Assembly (NCBI GenBank): GCA_026874595.1
Contig: CM049322.1
Span: 40,294,840 to 40,358,839, forward strand
Source: Sipunculus nudus
Taxonomy: Eukaryota > Annelida > Sipuncula > Golfingiida > Sipunculidae
Direction of reading: 5' to 3'
DNA: 64,000 nucleotides
Shown: positions 38,501 through 48,547 of the stretch, in pieces
Position numbering within the stretch: the stretch's first letter is position 1
Layout: each line of letters begins with the position of its first letter
Program-made: the position numbers and the translations under genes
The notes under the pieces: model-generated
What the model was told of the DNA's origin: nothing
The model's database searches: none
Seen by the model: the letters and a program-made list of their open reading frames with translations, nothing else

Positions 38501-41500
38501 TTTCACTCACATATGGATGCACCTTTCGGGTGTTCCTAGGTGGTATGACCCAGCAATGAGGACGATTACACAAACTCGAGAAACAGCTTGTGCTACTGCA
38601 GTGTCAAGTAGGTCGAAACCGAAATTGAATTCTGCAGTTATATACATGCAAAAGCTAGCATTGATATCGGAGGCGGTTAACTGTAACAAGAAATATCTAA
38701 AAATAATCGAACTCTATATTCCTTGAGATTTGTACCTTTATATGGTGCAGTAATATACTTGTATATGACATTTCATTGTTGTGTCATCATAGAACCGTTT
38801 TTTATCATATAGTCCATGTATATCCATGAGTATTATATGTTGTTTAAATAAAACAAGAATATAACCAAATAAGATAAACAGAAAATAGATAAATAGTATC
38901 TTATGATACTTGTTTCTCTTAATGTTTTTCGTATATGAAACCTTTTCTTTTCTTATCTTCACTTTTATTAAACTACAGAGAAAGACCGAAACTTCGTCAC
39001 CAGTCGAACCTTTATTTGGAGAGAGATATATTAGCGTGGTATTCTTGGTAAAAAGATACTATTCCAAATCAACTTTTTTACACCAATTCCATAGTGAAAA
39101 TTACAGGGAGTACGTAATAGAGAGTTATTTTTAAGAAGATGTGTCCCTGCAAATCAACTTACAATACATTTAATTACGGTTTAGTTACCCTTTTTATGGT
39201 ATACGCACGTCCGAAGTGCTGGAAGTTCGGGTCCGGTCAGACATATATTTCGGAGAATGGACCCATTTTGCTCTCCCCACGGGACATAAAGAACCATAAA
39301 TGGAACTTAAGCTCCCATGTCTATACATAACAAAGTGATCTAGTAAGAATGGGTAATTTTCACGGAGGGGGCCCTTTCAGTGAGGATAACAGCATGTAGT
39401 CTATGGCGCTGGGATTCTAATTGCCACTTTATGGGCCCTTGAGACTTACATGAAGAAAGCGTTTTAGCTGAGCTCTTTGATCATTTGTTCCCTGTTTCAC
39501 CATCTGTAAAGGACTGTCTCTTTTGCTTTTTTCATTGTCTTTTGATTAAACACGAACGTGCTCACCAAACGCATTCCCTCTCCAACGCCTGGCGTCATAT
39601 AGCCGGTCCTGTCTCCCTTTGTGCTATATTATTTTAGTCCCAAAATTCCTCTACTAGGAGAAGACCTATATGTAGAAGCAGACACAATGGCTCTTGTACA
39701 TTTTGATATGCAAAAAAATTCTCTTTAAATATTATCACGGAAATCTTTTGATACTTTATATGAAAAACTGTACTCGCTCAGCAAACAACATGATAAACGG
39801 GATATTAAAAATAAATCCTCTTAGTTCATATTATCATCTGAACAACAACGGTTGTTGGGCCATGTGACTATACTTCAGTGAATAAGTTGGGATTAATTAT
39901 CACACACAAAAGAAGAATAAATTATGCGGTTTTATTTAGAGTGAAGTACTAAAATTCTTTAAAAGTTATGGATTTCTTAAGTCTCAGAATGCAGGTCGGA
40001 TTTCTTTGTTTGGTTTTCTTAAGTCAATCATAGGGCTCGTATCTACATTGTTTTCCGCGATAAATGTTTTATGAAAATATATGACAAATTAACTTCTTGT
40101 CTTAAGTAGGTATAGTATTATTATATGAGGTAAAATGTATTTATTCTTTACTCTTAGTTTATGGTTATAGACCGTGGATGACGACATTCAGAGTTCCATG
40201 AAAATGTTTGTAAGACAATAGTAACAACATAAAGACAACGTCACAAGACATCACGTCACCAAGGAGGGCCGCGCATGACTTGGCAGTGACTACCGTCATC
40301 GTCTCAGATGGCAAGAGTAATTCTCTGTTCTCTGATGAAGAACACATAGCAATCATTGTGATCTGTCATATTCTCTACTGTTTGTCTAATGCATATTCAG
40401 TGCAACGTAAGACATTGTATTTCCCTCAAGCAATATACTAAATGTGTCCTGCGACCATTGGACTAAAATTATTTGTTCTATCAAAATAATCCCGGAAAAA
40501 AAAACACGAGAGCACGAGTACTAGTACGGACTTCAAGATATGTTTTAATATGGCCAATAAGAGACGGACGGACAAACTAGCAAACCGTTCTTTTATTCGC
40601 ATTTTGATTTAAAATGACTTTTTGTCAGGGTTCCCAAGTACCAGGACCAGAACATTTGAATGAAATCTAGAAGAAAGGTAAACAGTTGGTTATACAAAGC
40701 GAAGAGTACATAGACATAATTAAAAAAAAATCTACATCAGTCAAACTGCTTCAGCTGATGGAACAAAGGTTGATTTAAGCAGAGGAGTAAGGTTTATAGA
40801 GAAACGGAAACCGAGAGAGACACCAGAAAGTCCAAAATCTGATCACAATAGCAAAGAACGATACACACTCCTGTCCAGGGACTAGTTTGAAATGTCGATG
40901 GAATTTCTTTATTGTCATGTCAAAAGTGTAACCGAGCCTGTCATTGTATTAATTGAAACTGTACCATCATCTGATCAGGTTTATAGTATGCTAGATATGA
41001 ATGTTATATGAATGGCTTCGCTTAAATTTCTGTTTCTAAAGGCAGTTTAGTAACATGACCAATGGTATGCGATAATGATTGACCTTTTTTTCAATTAAAG
41101 CACTGTACGGACTGATAAGGAGAATAATGGTAATTATTCTCTATTGCTCTGTTTCCATGTATAATAGGAAGATAGCGTAATTTTTTATTTTGTCCATTAT
41201 TGTGTATAATTGCTGTTATAATTATACATTTTGTACCGTGTTCTAGAGATAGGTTATATGTATTATCTCTGGATAAATGTTCTGAATAAAGAACATCTTA
41301 TTTTTAGGGTCTCTGATTTTGCTGTGTAGAGCAAACATTAAAAAACCACTAGATATATGAGTTAACCGCTTGTAGTCGCTCATTTATCATAGAAGGGAAA
41401 ATCATCTTTCATATGGAGATTATTTGAACTACAGAGATACAAAATGCATCTGTTATTGGATCACTGGGTATTTTTCTTAAACAATATTTTCTTTTTTTTT

Positions 41501-44500
41501 AAATAAATATTATAAAGTTTTTTTTTTAAATAAAGGAGCACAAACGAAGTAGTAATAACCCAATGAAACTGACAATGAATTGTTCCTATGTAGGATCCAT
41601 AGATGTTTCACTATTTTACCTTCTGCTGTGAAGTGCAACGCCTCAACCATTCGGCAGTTTCCAAACTCTTTTCTGTATGCACATTTACCTACTCAAATAC
41701 GTATTGCACTTTACCAAATTCCGGCATTATCTTTGATTAAGCTTTCAGCAATATGTTTGCATATCGTTCAGGAATTTCTTATATTTTTTGTTTCCTTTTA
41801 TTAATCTTTGAATGACTGAAACACGTCGATACAGCGGTAAAAAGCCATGTAATGACTTGTCACATAGAAAAAGATAAAGTATATGTCATTGGTCCTTTTA
41901 AATTTAGGCTGAAGGTAACCATACGAAAAGGATGCCTTGTTTTCACTAAATCGTTTAGTATTTTTTTATGCACTGGCTGTGAATAGGTAGTATAAGGTCA
42001 TGTAATTAGAGTGATTCTATCTGATTCTATATAAGAAATGGCTGGTATTGAAGCAAAACCTTATGCCCGGAGGTTCGTAATCATTAGGCTATATCTAAAA
42101 TGTTGTACTGCAGAAAGCTACCAATAAATAACGGTCTCTCGATAAAATTATATAAGCTTTTAATTTAAACTTGTCCAATATTATTAAAATATGAACAAAG
42201 TTACAAAAAAGATAACCGGTCCGGTTCGCAAGGAGTTTCTTATATATTAAAAAATGACGTGTCGCAAAAGGAACTATTTACATTTTTATTCTCTTCTAAA
42301 CAATCACCTTGCTCCGTTTCTCATCAGCACTAATTTACATATAGACACACTGAGGGCGAAAGTGTCTGTTTTTTTTGTTGAAGAAAGCCGTCTCTTTTGT
42401 TAACTGTCGGCAAAACTAAGTAATTTATACATCTACAGAGTTCAATTTCGGTCTCGGACTACCTGACATGGCGGTAGCAATTGATTGTCCCGCAACTCTG
42501 GGTCCTGGGTGTACAATCTCAGCGATTGCTGGTTTAAAACACCAAGGAACCTCCGAAGGCGCAGTCGTTTGGGATTGGAAAACCACCGTCGGGCAATGCT
42601 TCCATTGAGCAGAGCGCTTAAGCTAGGTCGTCCCGGCCGTTAAAACTCGACAAGGAGCCATGTGCTCTATCCCTGGTTAACGGAAGCATCAATGATCTTT
42701 GGTAACTCAAAAACTCTGTACCAGTTTATTCAGAAGCCCTCATACCTTCTTTTGGAATAGTCAAAGACGTGGCGGGACGTGTCTAAGGTCTATACAGTGT
42801 AAAATATACTAGAATGTGTCCAATGGCAATTTCAACATATAATACACTAGCTGATAAACCCGGTATACCGGGCCTTTTACAAGGATTTTGGAGATATATT
42901 TACTGAGATGTTGAATGTTGGCTCATTTTTATATTATAAAGTTAAAAGAAAATATAGATTTTTAGTGGGGTCCTCTCTGAATACGATATGTACAAATATT
43001 TTTAACTGTTATTTTGTGGCGCTGTGGTCATGGCAAATATCATATAGGTTGTGTTACAGGTGCTCTTTTTATTATGTGACACGGGCGTAGCTCCTGTTGT
43101 GGCACTCGTGTCTGGCCGCGTATTACATTTTCTGTTTAATCCGTACTGCTTGAACTCTCGTTGTCATGTAAGCCTTGGGTTTTCACGCCCGGTCGTGGGT
43201 CACGTGATGACTCTGGTGTGTGGGGATACACACGGCTATGTTCTTCTCGATTATTCCTGAAATGCGTGTTTACTAAAATTCTTGGCTATAGGTGTGAAGG
43301 TATATAAAGGGGCTGTGTTTTAGAAAGAGATAGCAGCAGAGCAGATTCCAGCGGACGCAAAAGCGCGTGTCAGTTTCTAGGACCTTATCCGACGAATGCG
43401 GCAATTATAGATTTTCTAAAAAGTTTCTCCTGGATTTTATGCATTTGGACTTTAGTTTACTTTCTGGGTCGTTGCAAGAACTTTACACTTGACTGTCATT
43501 CTCAGAGAGTTTACATTTAAAGAACTTATCGTGGTGACGGTGTTGGTATCCAGGTACTGTGCGCATTATTTTCTGTGTGATTATTTTGACTTGTTGCTAT
43601 ACCGCCGTTTTACTGTATAGTTGTATTGATTTAGTGTATTGTATTGTTAGGGTTGTTTTAAGAATAAATTATAGTTATTTGTTAACAAAAAAAACACTGA
43701 CTTCTTTATTCATTCCCCTAGACATTTCAGGTTGCCTAGTGTTACAGAATCTGATTTTTCTATCTCCATTACAAAATTTGTGTTCATCATGCATACGTGA
43801 TCTGTTTATATTAGGTTCCGTAACAGCTGTTTACCTTGAAGACCTGATCAGTGATGGTTTACATTGCGAACCGGAATAAGACGCGGAGGCATTCAGTGTT
43901 TCGTTTATATTTGACTGGTTTCTATCGTTGGACGTATAAAGAATAGGTTGATGTGAGGAACACGCTCTCTTTGGTTTAATCCACAAAGCCTAGCCTTGTG
44001 GCAGCCCCGGTTGAGAAACCCTGAAAAATGTGCCATACAGGGCAGCGGTTAAAGCGACGGAGAGCTGGGACGACTGGAGCATAAGTGGTGTTTTGTCAGA
44101 CTGGCAGTTAAAAAGTTCTTCGGATCACCATTACTGTCTATCACTGGCGGACACGGTCATGTTTTATAATCAGTGGTTGAAGCCACAGATCGTACATCAT
44201 TATGTTTTATGTGTGACAGAATTGTAGTCTTGGAACATTCACTAAACAAATGGTAAAATAAAATAGAACTGAAACCTGCAGCGTGGGAGATGTGCAGAAC
44301 GGCTCAACAAAAAGGGAATGGGTGACGGAAAGTGTTACCAAGAGCTAACAATACCCGCATATAACCATTAATAAAACCGTAACAAAGTTTTCTTTTTAAA
44401 TGTCAAGGGAATGTCCTGACCAAATCTTGTCTTATTTAAGTTCTGTCATCACAAAAATGACATTTTAGACACCAGAGAAGTATAAATGTTATATTCAGTT

Positions 44501-47500
44501 TCGTTGACATTGTTTCATGTTGTTTTTAAATTCTTCTGTCATATTATCAGTTTAAACATTAAAAATTTTATTCTCTTTTTTAGAGGACAGCTTGCTAATG
44601 ACAAATGTTTCTGATTTATGGCGCTCTTATATATGAAAGACTTGCATATTATTGGTAACATTTCATGAGACTTGTGCTGTTCGATGACATGAGAGCATGA
44701 AAAAGCATAAGCATTCATGGTGTTATCAGTATTAATGTCTAACATTAGAAGAATATCCTTTTAAAAGAAGATTCTCAAGTTAATGGATTAATGTTATACA
44801 TTTTCTAGGCTTTATTTATTATTGATACTGTGAATTATACTGTGATTGTACTTAGAAGGTAATGATCCTTCACCTCTTCTAGGGACAGTTTGACAAAAGA
44901 TTAATGATGCAAACACCTATAATAGTTGTAGACTGCATGCTTATAAAACTATTTCACTAAGCTAGCAACGTTATACTTATTGCGCTCAGATACATGCTGG
45001 ATAAACGCGAGAAGACAGAGATAACTTATATAACGTGAACTGCCGTCATATAAATGGATTATATAGCCACTTGGGATTATTACGCCCCGCTAGGCACAGG
45101 AAGAACGGAAGAGCAACTGCTCTTGTTGTCAGCGGTAAGATATAGCATTTCAAACATGAACTTGACCACGTCCAAGAAATGGTTCAACCAGATCTCTGCT
45201 CCTTCTGTTTCGCCTATCATTTATGGTGGATTAGCAAAATGCTGCAAAAAGGGACTCTTCCATTTATCCTTTCAAACAATTCGACGGTGACAATTTCGAG
45301 ATGTACAGCTATACACTAAAACAAATAAGCCATAATATTGATGATAAGCTTTTTTTATGTCTAAGGCGTCATTTGTCTGAAAATAAGCATCCTAAAATTT
45401 CTTTTTTTTTTAATTATTGGATATATGGACAAAAGGAGCTATGTGTCTACAAAACAACAAATTAAAAATAACACTAGAATGAGGTAACTTTTGCATGTAT
45501 ATGTCTTCCCTCCCTAAATTTAAGGAAAATTACAGAATACTTAAAAAGTCAGAGCACTCACCTTTTATTTCGATTTCTTCTAATTTGACCTTGAAGGTCA
45601 AGGTCACAGGTTTTCAAACTCGTTCAGAATATTGATTTAATATTCAAATTTGTTGAAAATATGTTGAGTAGTTCAAACGTTATAACGTTCACAATAAATG
45701 ACACAGACGACGCCGACGACGACAACAGACCGAACGCTATATGTCTCCACCCATGGAAAGGGAGATATACTAACATCGCGGGCTTCAAGCTATCCAAATC
45801 ACATAATCACGTTTGACTTTTCGTATCGGTTTAGCGCTCACCTGCTTGAACATACAAATGTCACAACACAACCTCCGCAATGAAGAACAATATATAATGG
45901 ATTCCTATTGTTGGAAATCAGTGCGTCACATCGACCGACACGACAAAACAATTCGAGAACCGTATCAAAGAAACGTATGGATTAAGTCCTTGTACTATAA
46001 GTTTGTTATCGTATTTTCTAGTATTACACCATTGGACATTCTGATTGCAATACTAATTGATGATTACGTGTTGATATACTATGATATATGCACAGACAAA
46101 GTTAACAAGAAACATTTCCTCGGCTAAATATCTCAGCATCACAGAAATCGAAGATAGCCTAGCAAATGGAAAGGAAGAAAACATTTGGAAAATGCCAAGG
46201 GTGCAGCTATCATCAGGAGAGTCGTATAACATTTATTCAAGTAGTGTCCCGCGCGGGGCTGTCTGGGGGTTTATCTAGATAACAGAGGGCATGGAACTAG
46301 ATTAATCGGTCATTCGTCTTGGTGCGACAGCTTATTGCGGTCGTGAAAATGTCAGACAGAATGCTGAAAACTGGGGAATTTAAGATTATGTCTGTCTGCT
46401 AATATTAACCCTTTGCAACCGCCCTTATTTTCGTGTTCTGCTAGAATGCAATAACCCAGCACTTCGAAACCTTTAATTATCTACCCGCTGGGTTTGTTGT
46501 TTATTATTTCTCATCTAAAAATAAAAGAAGCAGACATTATTAAGAGTGTTCTTTATATCCAGAAATCTTAGGTTAGTCGGGCAAGCTTTCTAAAATTACA
46601 TTCCATTTAACATGATAATAAACAAAGTAACATTTGAAAAAAATGTTATAACCTCATACAAACAATGTGATTGCAAAATATATACTGTGTGATTCATATT
46701 AATACAAAATAATCGAGTCACGAAATTCCTAATATTTTACAATTTTGCCGGTAGATCTTATATCAAACTTATGAATCCTAAAGAATAATAGGGAATGTCA
46801 AGTTAACATCAATTCTTATGAATCGTGGTTACATTTTCGATAGCATATAATTTACAAAACACTACTAGCCACTACTAGCCCAACAGTCTGGCTTTCTGTC
46901 GGTTCAACGTTTCGTGACTGATAGACGTGATACCAATGTATGGGTCCCCGGAAACACCAAAACATCGGCTTTTGGTCACCTGATTCATATATGATCATCT
47001 GCTGAATATATAAATGGTGTATTTTGTTAAACCGCTAAAAAATAAAATAAACTAGAATGAATGTTGAACCACCAGAGGGCAGTGTCATAGCCACCATAAA
47101 TGGCTGCCGTGTTTGCCGGTGAACTGACTGCAACAAGAAACATTCTTGTTTAAATCTAATTAATAGTATTTTTAGACATTTTTATATAGATATATCCAGC
47201 ACACGATTGTCCATCAAGTTGTGTTACTCTTTTGTTAAAAATTTGAAGTGACGCAAGTGTTTCATCAGAACTATAAAAAACAACAGTGTTTTGGGTAATA
47301 CATTTTATCTCATTTTAAAGCCAAATCGGTCATGATAAAATGGAAAATGTTTTGTCTACAGTCGCGTATTACTAACTATCCCAAACCCATAAAAAAATAC
47401 ACTTCCTGTACTATTTCCTCATTGGTATGAACATGACAGCAGCCGGATCATCATATAATATCTAAGCGAAATCGCTACATATTGACCTAGAAGATAGAAC

Positions 47501-48485
47501 ATTAGATGTACAATATTAGGTGTAGTTTTTCCATTTGTGAGATTGAACTCAAGAAAATATGGATACACTTACTAAAAAATCCGAATGTATACTGTCGTGA
47601 AACGGCTTGAGACAAAGTAATCTTCACTTGAAATTATCCCGGATGGAAAAAAAAACAATTGAGCCTCGGCGGCTTGTAAATAATACCAACTTACAGGAAT
47701 TACTTCCGGTAATCGCCGACATTTCATCTTGCCCAAGGGACTGAAATATTGTAGCATGTAACACGCTGAGGTGACAGTTTCCCCATTACACCGGGAAAAA
47801 CAGCTATTCAAAGTCGATGACTATTAAAAGTTTTTGTGTGATTTTTTTGACGATCTGTTTCTGATATATATACTCGACATGATTAGAAGTTAATATCTTT
47901 CAACCCGTTATATGAATTTTTTTTTCATAATATCTGTGTTGATATATACATGAACGGACATGAAGCTGATTATTTTCCATGGATCACATTTTGACAATCT
48001 CCGCTTTTCATTTAAGCTTCATGGAAAAAAGAAAAGGATTTTTTATAATAGTATACCGCATGCATTATGTTATTCTATAGCTTTTTCCTATTGGTTCGTT
48101 ATTTTAACTCAGTTTCTTTACATCATTTCCAAATGATCGCAATTTGTTATAACTAAAAGAAAATGAGAGGTTTATTGCTTATCTAGATCTAGTGGGCTTT
48201 TTGACAACAACTCATCTGGCAAAATTGAAGTTCAATTATTTGATTTATATAAAAGTTTGCTATAATATCAGATAAAAAAAAAGAGAGTGACGAAGCTTTG
48301 GTCAATCAATCATAAACTGTGCTAATATTTGTTCTGCTAATGAAAGTAGCTCCTTTCGGCTTCATTTAATATGGGCCAAAATTATGATCATCTCACATAA
48401 TCATCTGTACAAAACTATTTTTTTTTTCATTTTGCAAGGGACAGTATGGCGACATAGCAGTTGTGAAACACGTGTTTTCAAGAAG

Positions 48486-48547
<62 letters not shown>

